In this document: piece after piece, positions 1 to 12,323 of the stretch
Position numbering within the stretch: position 1 is the stretch's first letter
Layout of the letters: the number at the start of each line of letters is the position of its first letter
Origin: Ischnura elegans
Lineage: Eukaryota; Arthropoda; Insecta; Odonata; Coenagrionidae
DNA: 64,000 bases
Assembly: GCF_921293095.1 (NCBI RefSeq)
Contig: NC_060246.1
Location: 84,627,030-84,691,029, forward strand
Direction of reading: 5' to 3'
The notes under the pieces: model-generated
Databases searched by the model: none
Seen by the model: the letters and a program-made list of their open reading frames with translations, nothing else
What the model was told of the DNA's origin: nothing
Program-made: the position numbers and the translations under genes

Positions 1-76
1 CACCGCCGGGATTCAAACCCAGGTGATCTGGGTGGGAAGCCAGCACTCTAGTCACCATACTAACTTGATCCCTATA
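1..76 (-). mobile_element. tRNA-derived SINE head (cut by window edge)
   Basis: Read on the minus strand, this has the layout of a tRNA-like promoter: an A-box-like part (AGTATGGTGACTAGAG), then CTGGCTTCCCACCCAGATCA and a B-box-like GGTTTGAATCC. The same head, with about the same spacing, recurs on the minus strand near 38.4 kb, which supports a dispersed SINE rather than a tRNA gene. The 3' part lies outside the window. The organisation is seen; the family name is not known to me. Confidence 0.6.
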
Positions 77-1011
77 TGGAATAGTACCCCCTCTTACTTT
101 TATGCAGCCCTGCATGAAGAACCTATGGTAGTTGCAGGCACAGGAGATTGGAGGGATAGCTTTGGGGCTTCAGCCTCCCTTAAATTTTTTCATTTATAGA
201 GACTGCCCACCTGTGATACTCTTCAGAAGCAACTAACCCAGAGGCACTTAACCTCGGACTTTTTTTCAACTTCTGAAAGTAGAGGACTGATTTTATGATC
301 TTAGAGCTGAAATTTGATCAAGATTTTATAATTTTAACTACTGTTGTCAGAGTCCTAAATTTTAAAAAGTTTTGAAAAATCTTGCTTTGAAAAATTTTGA
401 AAAATGCTTATGGAGACCAAGCCTCAATAACTACGGCTATAAATTCACTATACATTCTTTATTCCTTCATCAAAAACTCATTGATCAATTCCTCAGCTCA
501 AGGGCCCACCACAGCAAGCTATGCCTCCTCTCAACCTGGTTCTTTTCATTGAAATGGTAATTTAAAAAAATGTATAAATCAAATTTTGTGGTGCCACGTC
601 AAAACCTAGTTTATGTTCATTAAATGCATATGGAATAACAATGTCTGAATAATATTTTCCATTTAAGGAGTTGGACATTATTTTATCCTTTTACATGCAT
701 TAAAAATTTTGAATGAGGACTGTATTTTATATTTTAAAAAAGGTATTTAAAAATTAAAGTTGTATTTTTGTACCTCAAATAAATACAATTATGAAGAGTA
801 ATTGTATGTCACATAAAATTGAAATGCATTTTCCTTACTGCTGAACATGATGTTTTTTCTGTTTTTTTTTTAAATTCATGATTGCATTGATGATAGGACT
901 TTTAATATTCAAGTCAAATTTTAATAACTCCATTGTGTGTTTGAAAGAGATTGAGAGATAAATTTGCTTCTCCTTGGGTCTTTTTTTCTCAAGACATGTA
1001 TATGTACTTAC
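77..1011. other. No gene recognised; AT-rich flank or intron
   Basis: No ORF, exon with convincing splice sites, or terminal repeat was recognised here. It probably belongs to the intron downstream of the Thr-rich exon ending at 1012 on the minus strand, whose donor site (GTAAGT) reads into it. Confidence 0.4.
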
Positions 1012-1158
1012 CTTCAGTCGTAGTAGTAGCAGCAGCAGTAGTAGTAGTAGCAGCAGCAGTAGTAGTAGTAGCAGCAGTAGTAGTAGTAGCAGCAGTAGTA
1101 GTAGTAGCAGCAGCAGTAGTAGTTTCGTAATTAATTGTGGTGTTTCCTAATTCATATT
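1012..1158 (-). CDS. Exon: Thr/Ala stalk encoded by a GCT/ACT repeat
   Basis: Acceptor TTTTTTTCCACAG and donor GTAAGT flank a phase 1 to phase 1 exon. It encodes YELGNTTINYE and then runs of T4 and A2-3 built from perfect ACT and GCT codons, ending in TTTTE. Only the frame required by the neighbouring exons is open in this way. The next exon downstream was not found. Confidence 0.65.
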
Positions 1159-4100
1159 CTGTGGAAAAAAATATAGAAAGGTTTCTGAGTGTAATTTACG
1201 ATACCTGTTAACCTCCTTTGTATGCAATTATACTATGAAGTACTAAAATTTCACTCCCTCAGACTTTTGGGTCAAAAAGAAAAAATGTATCCACTAATGT
1301 GCCATTCGACTATGGAGGGTTTAGTATTTTTGGTGTTGTGCAATTTTTTATCTTGGGGAAGAGGTGTTTCTTTGTGGTGATGCTTCTAGTTTGAAGTGCC
1401 ACTGCCAGGGACTACCATGTGGCTTAGGTAATTGTCCTAGGGTCCCGAGGTCCCTAGCTAGGCTGCCAGGGTATGGGAAATCTAGCCAACTAGTACCAGG
1501 ATGGCACCACTGAAATTCAGTAGTTGAGAGTGAGAGGACTTCCTAGGGCATGACACGAGCGGCAGTGCATAGAGACTCTCACAAGACTCTATTGCTCGCA
1601 GTCAAATAAACGTGGTCCGACTAAACTTACTTTAATGAAGCGAGGTTAATTACTGCTTTTATCCAACCCCTTCACTCCTTTTTCACTCCCTCTCCTCCCC
1701 CTTGTGGATTCTCCACTGTCCCTATGGCATTAAATCAGTTTCCTTACACCATCGATAACATTTTAAGTAAACACAAATTTGACCCATTTCTGTTGTAGGA
1801 AATATACACACATCCATTATAGGTATAAGGCAACACAGTGGCAATTATGAGTTGGCCAGGAAGTACTTTTTATTTGCAGAAATGTTTATCGAGTGCAAGA
1901 GAAATTAAGGAATTCAATGCTTCAACCTAAAGATTGGTTTGGAAACTTAGCAGTGACTTTAATTAAGGTATATCAACTCAAAGTCCCCGGGTATAGTTTT
2001 TGGAATTGTTTCAATTTTTTTTGGAAGCTTAATTATCTTGAATTTCCAGTTAAATTTTAGTGATGCCTTGTGTGTTTGGAAGAGGGTTCAGTAATAAAGT
2101 TGCTTTCCTCATTGTATCATTTTTCTTAAGATATGAATACTAACCTTTAATAGTCGTCTCTGTGGTCTCAGGTTTTGCTGTAAAAATATAGAAAGGTTAT
2201 CAAGTCCATTTTGCATAACTTGTTAACCTCCTTTTTTCTCGCTAATAATAATGAAGATTATAAAATTGCGCCCCTTCTTAAATTCTACCGTTGGACTTTC
2301 TGGGCTTTACTCGCATGTGCAAAAATTTCTTTTTATCAGAGTTTATTCTCTATGTACTGAGGTGTAGAAAATATCTTTTTTGATGTCAAATTTCAAACCT
2401 TTGTGCTTGAATACTTAATAAGATATGCAGAAGATTATTATGATTTTTACCTTTTTCTGTCTCTTTTGTGTCTGAGTTTTCATCAGCAGTCGGGTTCTCA
2501 TGCAGAGTGCCTCTACTCATCCTCGAAGTTGTGTAGGTAGATTCTTTGCTCGTGGTGTTCTGGAAAGAATGGAGTGAAAAGTTATGGTTAAATTCAGTTA
2601 ATGGATACATGGTCATGGTATAACATCTAAGAACGGTAACATATATGCTTCACCCTGGATAAAAAGTTGACATCGGCCACATCATGTTTTTTGGCTGATT
2701 CTGGAAGAAATTTAAAATAATATCTATTCATCGATTGCATACTCTTCATTCCTTTCATCTAAATCATCAAGTACCACTGATGAGACGTTGACTCTAGAAC
2801 CTCTAGCTTTGGAGATTACACTCAAGATTCCAAGGGTGCGTTTGATATTACCATACTGGTGAGTGCTTTCACTCAACCCGATCAGCCATTTTACATAAAA
2901 CATTAATATTTTGTGCATATTTTTGCGGTTTTGAGGTTGGTTTGCGTAAAAAATTGTTTTGGAGTGTTTGGAGCCTCTCCCTCTAACACCTTACATATTA
3001 ATCAAATAGCTCCTGTTAAGTTATATGTAATAATTTATGTAATTTATGAATTATTTACGAATATGTATACATATGAAATTTTAATATGGTGTAATCATCT
3101 GGCATATTTTGCTTTGTTAGGTCTTTTGCCTATGAAAATGCATGTCTGGTACAGTCAATATATGGCGAGAAAGGGTCAAAAAGATGTTGTTGCACCCTGA
3201 TGATGTATAATGAAATATGCAGCTACAAGTAGAGACCTTGAGGTAACTTTCATTTGGTGTGGATTATGGATATCATTATTATTTTGTATTGCTAGTACTC
3301 TTATTTGAAAAATGGGATAATTAATTGAAATTTATGTGCATTCTTTACTCATTCTTCATAAACTATAAACTTGATATAAAATAATTAAAGCTAGATTAAT
3401 TAATTAAAGTGGAAGTGCCTGTTTAAGTTTAGAAAAATACATAGCTATTCAGCCTTGAACAGGTTATGTAGGTGGCTACCTTGCCACGTAGACAGACACC
3501 AAGGCTATTTACATAGTTATTTGTGTAGAGTTTCCTTCATCAGTAAGTGATACACAAGTGAATAGGTAAGTAATGCTCAGGCAAAGATAATGTATACACT
3601 GTGATTAATTTGATAACTTGCACACATTATGAGGGTGAGGGTGCCTATGAGGGTGTGCATTTGCTGGATCAGAATGGAAGGGATTAAAAGGAAGGGATAC
3701 TCACTGTGGGGCAACTGCGTCTGTCATATATTTCATATTCACAAACTATGTGGGTTGGTGGATTAAAAAAGTCTAGTCCAATTGTGGAAACATTCCAGAA
3801 GTTTTGTTTGGTATATATTGGTATCCATAGATCCCAATTTATCATACCTAGAAAGAGAAAGAGGTGGAATAGTATGCGTATACATATTTTTATTTATTTA
3901 TGATCCATTGTGGAAAGTAATTGGCACTAAGGAGTGACACTTGGGTTTTCAAGATGGAGAATAGAAAAGCAGTGATGAATCTGTGAGCATGGAATGCCAG
4001 AGAAATGATGGAGGCTTGAAATCCAGAAATACTAAACATGAAATGGAGATTGGGAGAATGGAATGATCAGAGTGTCTGGTATAAGAGAGAAGATATCATT

Positions 4101-5534
4101 ATCTGAAGAGTTACTATGGTTTACAGGTTTATTGGCTACATAGCATTTAATGATGGCTTCTGACCCCTGATTTAACCCATTACACAGGCATACTGTGGTA
4201 CGAAAGAACCTTACAAAGTTTTATTTCCTTACTTCCAATATGGAGAGGTTTCACAAAGTAAAGCCTGAAGTTATTAGTTGCATTTAAATTTACTACTAAA
4301 TCAATGAATGTTCTAATAATTGCACTGAGAATCATTAGTTTTATTAATAGTAATAAAATAATAATACTGTAATATATTTTATTAAGTTAATGATCCATGT
4401 TTGCATTCATTAATAATGGATCTTGGTTCATGTACCTATAACTAAAATCTCTGTAAAAAAATTATGAGGTGGAATTCTCGCAAAAGTTAGTTTTTAACTC
4501 TGCTAATGAAAATTACATGAATTAAAATATACTACTCACCCAGTTGCTTCCGTAGAGTAAAGTACATGATGGCATTTTCTTTATATGCAGAATTGTTTCT
4601 GAGGCCATACTGACTGCAGGTTGTAAATCCTAAAATTGTGTTATTAATTGGGGAGCCCCACTCATACCATGTACCACAGTAATTAGTATTATTAAGGTTG
4701 ATATTTGGGTCGGGCCAGCATTCCCAATATCCACTGGTTAGCACTTTCCATTGATCTAATGAAAAAAGCCATGAAAGGTTTTTTGGAAAAGTAAATAATT
4801 AGCCCTGCCAACAAAATTCCATAAGTGATCCTGAAACATGGTATTTCAGGAGATAATTTTGGCCTGAGCAGAGTAGAAGAGTTTTCAGGTAGGAAAATGA
4901 CTTCCTTCTCACAAATATGCACATGTCAACATTATGTTTTAAATATCATTTTCCAAAGAAATTCAGAAACTTAATTGTGATCTCTATATCACATTTTGTA
5001 GTTTGAAATTGATGGAATGACTTTGTTAGGGTGTGGTTGAGGAATTTATTTGCATTTTCATTTCTGTTAGTGAATATAGAATCTGTTTAATAAAATCAGT
5101 TCTGAAGGCCAGGTAGAATGACACAGGCACATGCGAGTTATGTGTGAATGCATGAATGTAACTGGAAAGGAATGACTGACTGGAAAGGAACAAGTACTAA
5201 TGCATACCAAGTGAGAAATGTTCTATTTTCTATTTGCATCAGTTGTGTGGTTATACCATTTTTATGTCCATGAATTCACACATTAATTCATATGTGTCAA
5301 TGTATTATGTGATATTAATTGTTGGGTATAAAATCACTTAATTTTCTTTTTATGCTTTACCTCCACCTATTGACTTCAGTTTATCTTTTATGAAATTAAG
5401 CTCCTCATGTGTTTCCACTGCCATTCCTCTTGGTGAAGGAGTATAATCGCATAATTCTTCAGTTTTAATTTTTCTTTGTGGTTCGATTTTATGATTGTGA
5501 CAAATAGCCATTGCATCATTGAAATTCCATTTCC
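1012..5534 (-). CDS. C-type lectin-like protein with Thr-rich stalk, partial, six exons
   Basis: Six minus-strand exons join in phase: 5534-5361, 4755-4540, 2700-2654, 2559-2451, 2177-2145 and 1158-1012. The first two encode part of a C-type lectin-like domain: a WNFNDAMAIC segment, then METHEEL-like and NFIKDKL text, then QWKVLTSGYW, matching the W-x-x-A-x-x-x-C, E-E-x-x-F and W-T-S-G positions of that fold, plus several later cysteines. The next four encode a Thr- and Ser-rich, probably O-glycosylated stalk. Most boundaries are phase 1, usual for extracellular modules. The start of the domain, a signal peptide and the C-terminus were not found; exons must lie right of 5534 and left of 1012. 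Likely a secreted or cell-surface sugar- or pathogen-binding protein. Class assignment is inference; the exon chain is well supported by phase. Confidence 0.72.
2145..2177 (-). CDS. Exon: 33-nt Thr-rich mini-exon
   Basis: Acceptor TTTTTACAG and donor GTTAGT flank a phase 1 to phase 1 exon that encodes KPETTETTIK. The composition matches the exons on either side. Confidence 0.6.
2451..2559 (-). CDS. Exon: Thr/Ser-rich stalk
   Basis: A CATTCTTTCCAG acceptor precedes 2559 and a GTAAAA donor follows 2451 (phase 0 to phase 1). It encodes NTTSKESTYTTSRMSRGTLH and then ENPTADENSDTKETEK. It is polar and rich in Thr and Ser, with no recognised fold. Confidence 0.6.
2654..2700 (-). CDS. Exon: 47-nt linker exon
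   Basis: A TTTCTTCCAG acceptor precedes 2700 and GTGAAG follows 2654. It begins with two bases and ends in phase 0, exactly the change needed to join the lectin exon to the next Thr-rich exon. It encodes SAKKHDVADVNFLSR. It is short, so support comes mainly from phase and splice sites. Confidence 0.5.
2701..4539. other. Intron sequence, no second feature recognised
   Basis: This lies between two exons of the lectin-like gene. A minus-strand reading at 2918-2724 gives 64 codons ending in a stop, but it has no splice sites compatible with the gene and no recognised domain. About 3420-4040 has no recognised repeat. Confidence 0.4.
4540..4755 (-). CDS. Exon: Cys-rich second part of lectin-like domain
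   Basis: An acceptor TTTTCATTAG precedes 4755 and a GTGAGT donor follows 4540; both sides are phase 1. It encodes QWKVLTSGYWECWPDPNINL, then NYCGTWYEWGSP, a further Cys, and an N-glycosylation-like NNS. The LTSG segment sits where WTSG is usual in C-type lectin domains. The remainder is divergent. Confidence 0.7.
5361..5534 (-). CDS. Exon: first recognised C-type lectin-like part
   Basis: An acceptor TTCACAG precedes 5534 and a GTAAAG donor follows 5361. The exon starts with two bases of a split codon and ends with one, so it is phase 1 on both sides. It encodes KWNFNDAMAICHNHK, then three more Cys/Pro-rich residues groups, and ends MAVETHEELNFIKDKLKSIG. The spacing of W, A and C and the EE..F motif fit the first half of a C-type lectin domain. 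Confidence 0.7.
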
Positions 5535-5678
5535 CTGTGAAGGCAAATTTTCATGAAAAACATATTTATAGTTTTGGATGATTACTCTTACAAATCCTGA
5601 GTCATCATGTATAGTATATTTTAAAAATAATTCCAACTCATTCAGGTTATGTCCTCAGGCTGCACTACCTCATCATAC

Positions 5679-7387
5679 ACCCATGTCTCGCATAGCGCAA
5701 GGGATGCGTTCCTTGGGGTCTTTGCACTACACGAATTTGCGTTATACGAGAGCGTTTTAACATTGGGAAGATAGGGGTGTGTTCCCGGTAGCATAGGTGT
5801 TGGGTATCTACTACCCTCTAAACCATATATATTCCCATAAATAACATTAAAATACCTTATTTATATAAATTTTATAGTTTAAAGTATCTTTAAAGATAGT
5901 GGGCACGCATTCAAAGACTTTTATTCACGTTAAAAAAAATTCGTACGTGCTTTTGAAATTCCCTCCTGTCGTGCAGGTAGGCTATCTCAGGGGTTCGTAA
6001 TGCATTGCCGGCAGTTGACGATTTTTCAAACCAGTCTAAAAACAAATATTGTGTCACCCAGGCCCTTTTGTCCCTCATCGAAATGACAGGCAAATGCTAC
6101 TTTGAATGCCATTTCATAGCTAGCGGAGTTTATGAATGATAGATCATTTTAATTTGAAGTCCTCCGAGGCATAAGCTGCTACGTGAAACAGTCTTTAAAA
6201 GCCTTGAAACCTGACCCAGGTTTTCCTTCCCAGAAAATGGATGAACGAGAATGCATTCTTTTCCAAAACAATATCGTCTCGTCAGCACTAAAAACTAGTT
6301 GAGGGGGAAAGGAGCCACTTTTAATCACAGCTTGGAGCTCATCAAATGTTGCGGTGACTGCGCTATCAACACTTGCAGATTCACCTGATATCGCCGCACT
6401 GAAAATACCTGCTTGCCGTTTAAAATTCTGGAACCAACCGGAGCTTTCACTAAATATCTCGGAGCGATTACCACCCTCTATTAGATTCACTATGAACTTT
6501 CCGTATGTGTAGACCGCTTGGTTGAAGTTGGTGCGACTGAGGTCACTGATGTTTTAACTTTCAGAATATTTATTTAATTATGTTTAAAAATGTTTATTCA
6601 GAATAAGGCATCGTGATTTTAACCTTCCGAGCAATATCGCTTTGACGCTCTCCATTTTCAAAGCAATATACCTCTTTCAATTTCCCTTCTAGGTTTATGG
6701 CTTTTCTTGATAAATTGTTGATTTTTCTACCCGCATTCCTATTTTTTGCCATATTCTCTTGGTTTTTACTTTATATGGCTCTATCGAAATCAGCTTCTAC
6801 TGCTGAACTGTATTCCTGAGACGCAGAGGGCTTACGACTGCTGGGAGGGAACGAAGCCATTGTGTTTGAGACTCTATAGCGGACCCTTTTATGTGTTGAT
6901 TCTATTCATACGCAACTCGGCCACCACTCCATTTCTCCCCCGTGAATACCGATGACCTTGAAGGCTTTGGCGTAGACTCTGGAAGTCATTAGCCCGATAA
7001 CCTATGACGGCAAAAATTACGTCTGAAACCGTATTGCTTAAAAAAAAAACTAATATCCACTAGCCCCACGCTTAATTAATGATCTAAATTAACTATTATC
7101 ATTCTGTTAAGGAGACGAGATAAATTACTTCGGTAGACCGGCTATCTGGACCCAATGACGAGTAATACTTTTGGCCATTGCATAGCAATGGATTTCGATT
7201 AATATAAAAAAAAGAAGATTTGAGGCAAGCAATAATATTAATATGCGTAAAATCGTGTGTACTTAGCGCAAGTTCACGTTTTATCATTAGAGCGTTTAAG
7301 TTTTTTGATTAGGCTACACTGGGTTGCGATGTTTCCCCGAGGAAAGAATTTGCGCTATATCGAAATTGCGCTATACGAGACATGGGT
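5679..7387 (-). mobile_element. Tigger/pogo-like DNA transposon, degenerate
   Basis: Terminal inverted repeats of about 22 bp (ACCCATGTCTCGCATAGCGC at 5679, reversed at 7366-7387 with one difference) bound a 1.7-kb element. The minus strand carries transposase remnants in order. First is an N-terminal CENP-B/Psq-type helix-turn-helix segment (KLKEVYCFENGERQSDIARK, near 6730-6600). Next, at 6490-6179, is a stretch with SGESASVDSA, VFSADETILFWKRM and GFKAFKD, matching Tigger transposases, where NADETGLFWK holds the first catalytic Asp. A later piece reads AWVTQYLFLDWF at 6060-6020. Stops and frame changes show it is dead. Confidence 0.8.
6179..6490 (-). pseudogene. Tigger-type transposase fragment
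   Basis: A 103-codon open stretch retains the region between the DNA-binding domain and the first catalytic Asp (in SADETILFWKRM) plus the following KPGSGFKAFKD segment. Full Tigger transposases are several times longer. The reading is broken on both sides. Confidence 0.75.
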
Positions 7388-10300
7388 ATAATATGTAACA
7401 TCACTTTTTGGTACACTTAATAATATTTAAAAAAATAGCTTGGATTTAAAAAGAAATATATTATATAAAAAAATGACTATCAATAATTCTCTCAGTAATA
7501 ATTTTTCATTCGGAGTGTCAAAATTTTCTGCTCTCAAACATTGCCATCATAATTTACACCTCCTTCCTCTGTTTTGATAAATTAAAGAAATTAAATTTAT
7601 GAATGAGGAAACATTCATTTTGCAGTATTTTCCTAAAGTGTGTACCCTGAACTAAAAAAATGAGATGCTGTTTCAATTTGAAACCAGTAAGATGATTAAA
7701 CCTTTTTGTGTGTGCCTGTTCGTGCCTGGGGAAAAAGCTCCATACACAGCTCCGTGCGGACAAATCAATTAGAAGGACATTAAAGGATAAATTAGAATTA
7801 GATTCTACAGTGAAGGGCAATGGCTGGGAATTTAAATCTGGTGGCTTAAGATGAACATTAAATAGCTTTATTCAAATTTAGAAATTTTAAGGTAAAATAA
7901 GAAAGATAATAGAATAATGAAGAAAGATCCTAAATCCTCCTGCTTCCTAATGTCTCTCTCTTTGGATTAGGGCATAGTTTTGAGGAGGACATGTTCACTG
8001 TCCAATTTTCCTTGAAAAAGAGAGTGTGGATGCCATCTGCTTTTGAATAAAAGGTACTATGTGTACCATATCACCATTAAAGCAATGGATAGACAAGAAG
8101 AATCAAATATGGGACGGTCAGAATAGGATTAAAAAATCTTGAGTATGTGGTTAACCTAGGACTTGCAGTTTAAACTCACAAAAATCGTGTGGTGCATAAC
8201 CTGAGGGGTAATGACCAAGTCCCTTATATGTGATTACATGCACAGTACAGGAGAAGCTCATCCTTACTTAATCACTCATTTTGTGAAACTATTTTCCTCT
8301 TCAGTAAAGGATATGTTCTGAAATTCATCTAGTGTATTTTGAGGGCAGTGTATTTTGCTCTCCAGCTCTAATTTGAGTGAATATAATTTGAGTCCCATTC
8401 TAACTGAAATAGCTGAGGAAAGAATTTTTCATATTACACGGTACATATATTGAGGCCAATCATGGTGCGTAATTTATTCCATCCTTAGTTGATTATTGCA
8501 GCTAAAGAAAAACATTCATCGTCATAAAACAAAAATTTCTACGTCAACTTCATTCAGTTAGGTGTTGCAGGGATGAGGCAAGGTTATAGCTAATTTTCAA
8601 GCATTTATTAGGGTAAATAGATTCATTTTTTGGGAATTTATAAAATAAATTTTTTACCATTCATACGATGTTTTTCCAAAAAATAGCAATGGTTTCCAAA
8701 TTCGAATTCATCTGGATTGCACTTTGAAGTTATTTCTTCCTCAGAAATGTTCACTTTTTGCAGATGACTGCATTCAAAAGCAATAAAGTAAATGAGAACA
8801 GCAAACCAGGGCATGTTATTGATAATTATAATTAATGCAATTCACAAATCCTGAAAGAAATATGAATGTTATTTTAGTAAGTTCAAAGTAGAGGGAAATA
8901 TTTAATATGATATTTTTGTGCCATTCATAAAATCTAACATGACTGAAATGCTTTTTAATCTTGTTTAATTGCATTACAATATGCTAAAATTAGCGAAAAT
9001 TATAAATTAAAAGAGGAAGTATTATGCATTTTAAATTTTTTTCATATTAACCTCTGCAAGTACTTGGCTTGCAGCCTTTTGAACTCAAGTAGGAAAATTA
9101 TTTGTCCAGTCTAGAAAATTATAATTACCATTATACTGTTCTACGTATTAAATATTTAATTCCAGTCCCATATATGCATTGAATGTATGCGTAAAAGTTT
9201 TTTGCAAAAAGTTTGTAATGCACCATTTAATTTTGAACTTCAATAATAAATCTTCAATATTAAATACGGCAGTAAAATCCTGAAATTGTAATCCTAAGTT
9301 TATTAATTAATAAAGTTTTTTAAATTCACTTTTTCCAGATTTATAGGGAAAGAAGCATTCAAGCGTTAACTCTAATAAAAACCATTTGGCCTAATTTGTG
9401 TTTCAAAATGCCTTTTGAGTTTATAAATCAAGAAAAAATGTTAGTAACTCAATCAATGCGCTTTTAATTCATTTTATGCTATCAGTATGCTATTGGCGAA
9501 ATGGGCAAATTGATAGTTTTATTAATATCTTAATGACGTTAACGGCTGATTGGTTTTTTGACCTTCTCAAATTTCAATCAAAGTAAAAAAATAATCTTAT
9601 CTTAAATGTAAACTGTAGGAGGAAGGTCACTGTTATGGAAGGACATAAAATAAGCTTAAAGAATTAATGCTAATTAAAATTATTCAGGAACTGATGAATT
9701 ACAAAAAATCGGATATTATGATTTTAATATTTAAGTTTGCACTCTCATGTAAACTTACTAATATAGTTTTCTCCCAAGATTCTAAAACTCAATGGAATCA
9801 AGGTTAATTTATCAACACTTAGGAGACGTTGTTGGGATTGCGTGCTCTGTATACTTCCGTGATTAAAAAAATGAATCTCATGAAAACGCTCATGGTAACA
9901 TAGGGTGGCATATAGTTGCTCATTCAATTGAGCCAGGTAAATTCTACGGAATTTTTTGCAATTTAACCGATAGAAAATGTAATGCTATTATATTTACCTC
10001 AACTCAGACTATCATCCAACTGTCTTCATGGTCTTGCAACGGGTGCTTGTGTTGCGTTGAGCTGACCTGAGGTATATTTTTATCGTGTGCAGGGTAAAGT
10101 TTTCCGTAAATTTAATGTTCACAAGGATCCTCTTCGGCTAAGAGAAACCGTTGACATGAATTACAGATGCATATCTGCTCCGGTGCCAGAAGGGCCTTTC
10201 ATTTCATTAGGTTATGTTGCCATGTGACAGAGATAATTCAAATCGATAATGTTTGTAGACAAATCATTGGTGTCATATTTTGCTGTGATATAAGCTAGCA

Positions 10301-10640
10301 TTGATACCAGGTGGATTTAATGACAAGCCAATCAGTGATAGTGAAACCGTTCTACCTCGTGTTTCCATGAATCAAGGACGGCCTCTCATGGTTATTGGCA
10401 TCCATAAAATTCACCAATTCTCTCGAGTCAAATGACACCGCTTATTTAAGGACATGCTTTTATCTTGTTTGTGATGAAATATTTTATCAGCATCATAAAT
10501 GACAGTTTCGCCATCGGAGTTACAAGGATATGAAAACAAGATTGGTTTCAATAAATGCATTGAAGTATACTGCGACTAGTTTTCTTTTCGCAAAGAATTA
10601 GTTGTGCACTTCAAAAACGATAAAATTGCCAACAGTTCCA
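7388..10640. other. No feature recognised
   Basis: A 3.2-kb AT-rich stretch. Minus-strand readings at 7820-7554 and 9927-9745 are open but show no known domain and no convincing splice context. The missing N-terminal exons of the lectin-like gene could lie here. Confidence 0.35.
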
Positions 10641-12323
10641 GCAGGGTTATTCCACTAATCGTATGGCCGCAGGGGCGGATCCAGGATTTCTTTCTGGGAG
10701 GGGCACAAGCAAGGCCGTATCCAGGATTTTGTTCAGGGGGGGGCACAAGGATACCTCGCCATACAAAACGAACGAAATGATAATGGTACCGTTTTAAAAA
10801 TCTAGCATATTTTCATGGGTCTGGGGGGGGCACGTGCCCCCGTGCCCCCCCCCCTGGATCCGCCTATGTATGGCCGGGCCATAAGTCGAAATCGATCATA
10901 ACTACGGCCTCGAGACATACGTATGGCTTCGAGCGATTCTACTCTGAGCGAAAGGCCATAAGTCGGGCGGTAGCTATGGCCTAAAGGCCGTAATACTATG
11001 GCCTGCCTAGGAGGCGGTCATAACTCGGGCCATACGAAATAACATTGCTCGCCTACGGAGTTATAGAAGAAATTTACGGAGTGTCGTCGATTATATAGCG
11101 ATTGTTTCAAGAAATATATGAATATTGCGGGGGAGCACATATACGGATTCAATGGGCATTGGCTCGATATATAAAATAAGAACGCCGATTTCATCTGGAA
11201 AGAAGGAGTATATGGGATACGTGCAATCCGTTCGCATACGATGATGAATATTTTCATTAAATATTTCCGCGCGTCAAAAGAAGTTGTTACTTAATTCGTA
11301 AATAGATATAGTGGATGAACTAAAAGTTCGCTTGTAGTTAAAAAGTTAGAAATACTTTTTTTAACGGATGCTATGTTAAAGTGAACGGAGGAACGGGCTT
11401 TTATTTGCTTGCTGTGCTACATTTGCTGGCAGATTTCTTACTTGTTTCGAAAAGCTGTAGGTAGCTAGAAATATCCGCTATTAAATGTTTTATATTTTAA
11501 GATTCTCGTAGCGTTACGGTTCATGAGGGAGGATATCTAAGAAACATATTAGGGCAACACATTTTTTTGGTAGTAAGGCAATCTTCAGTAAGTCGATGCG
11601 TAAAGGACAAATGTCATCCATAAATCAAGGAAAGAATGATAGTCTCATATTGATGTTTTAATTTTATACAGCTACCTAAACATAAGCCTCTGATAATAAA
11701 ATTAATGAAACTTAAAGTTTCAATTTCATCTTTAGATTTCGTGCATTGGCTGGATTTCTACGGCTTTTGAGGGCAAATTATTGCAGCCATGAGACAATAG
11801 TTACACCATTGGAAGGAGAGAAAGGGGGTTAGAACTACAATAGGATGTCATGTTCTAACTCCATCCATTACATGTACAATTCACGAATATTTTAATACTG
11901 TAGGGTATTAATCGTGTACAAATTTCTTCTGCTTCTTCACGCCCGTGATTTGCGTTCTTCACTTTTTCTAAAGATCTCCAGCGTCTGCCGCCAGATCAGA
12001 GTTGAAAGAAAATCTAAATTTATCCCATGATTTATCCTTTAATAAGAGTTCATTTCAGTTAAGGAACATAAAATTAATTTTTTATCCACGTTGGAACAAA
12101 CTTCCTTCTCAAAAAATGACTAGTTAAAAAAAAAAGTGAACCCAACTTATAGCACCAATTACAATTCTCATACTCGCCTGCAGAAAGGGCGTTAAGACTT
12201 TTGGCCGGGCCATACGATATGGCCCTTCGAGAGTGGAATCGGTATAGGCCGTAATTTCGGGTCGGGCCATAAGAAACTTACGGCAGGCCATACGTATGGC
12301 CCCGTTTAGTAGAATAGCCCTGC
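10641..12323. mobile_element. Foldback-type DNA element with GGCC-rich subterminal repeats
   Basis: The ends are inverted: GCAGGGTTATTCCACTAA at 10641 matches the reverse of TTAGTAGAATAGCCCTGC at 12306-12323 with two differences. Inside each end are many variants of GGCCATAC, GGCCGTAA and CGGGCCATAAG in both orientations (10.86-11.04 kb and 12.20-12.30 kb). No transposase was found in the core, so it appears non-autonomous. No clear target duplication was seen. Confidence 0.6.
10669..10867. mobile_element. hAT-type MITE nested in the foldback element
   Basis: GCAGGGGCGGATCCAGG at the left is mirrored by CCTGGATCCGCCTA at the right, with G-runs and C-runs inside. The 8-mer GTATGGCC flanks both sides (10661-10668 and 10868-10875), as expected for an 8-bp hAT duplication. 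The host repeat is itself rich in this word, so the duplication could be partly pre-existing. Confidence 0.6.

Noticed and set aside
1012-1158. Plain intergenic microsatellite of AGT/AGC
   Set aside because: Flanking acceptor and donor, and frame agreement with three other exons, favour a translated repeat.
2724-2918. 64-codon minus-strand stretch ending in a stop inside the lectin-like gene
   Set aside because: No acceptor places it in phase with flanking exons, and the adjacent 47-nt exon at 2654-2700 fits the phases exactly.
7554-7820. 88-codon minus-strand stretch as a missing N-terminal lectin exon
   Set aside because: It lacks the Tyr, Trp and Cys landmarks expected in that part of the domain and its splice sites do not give the required phase.
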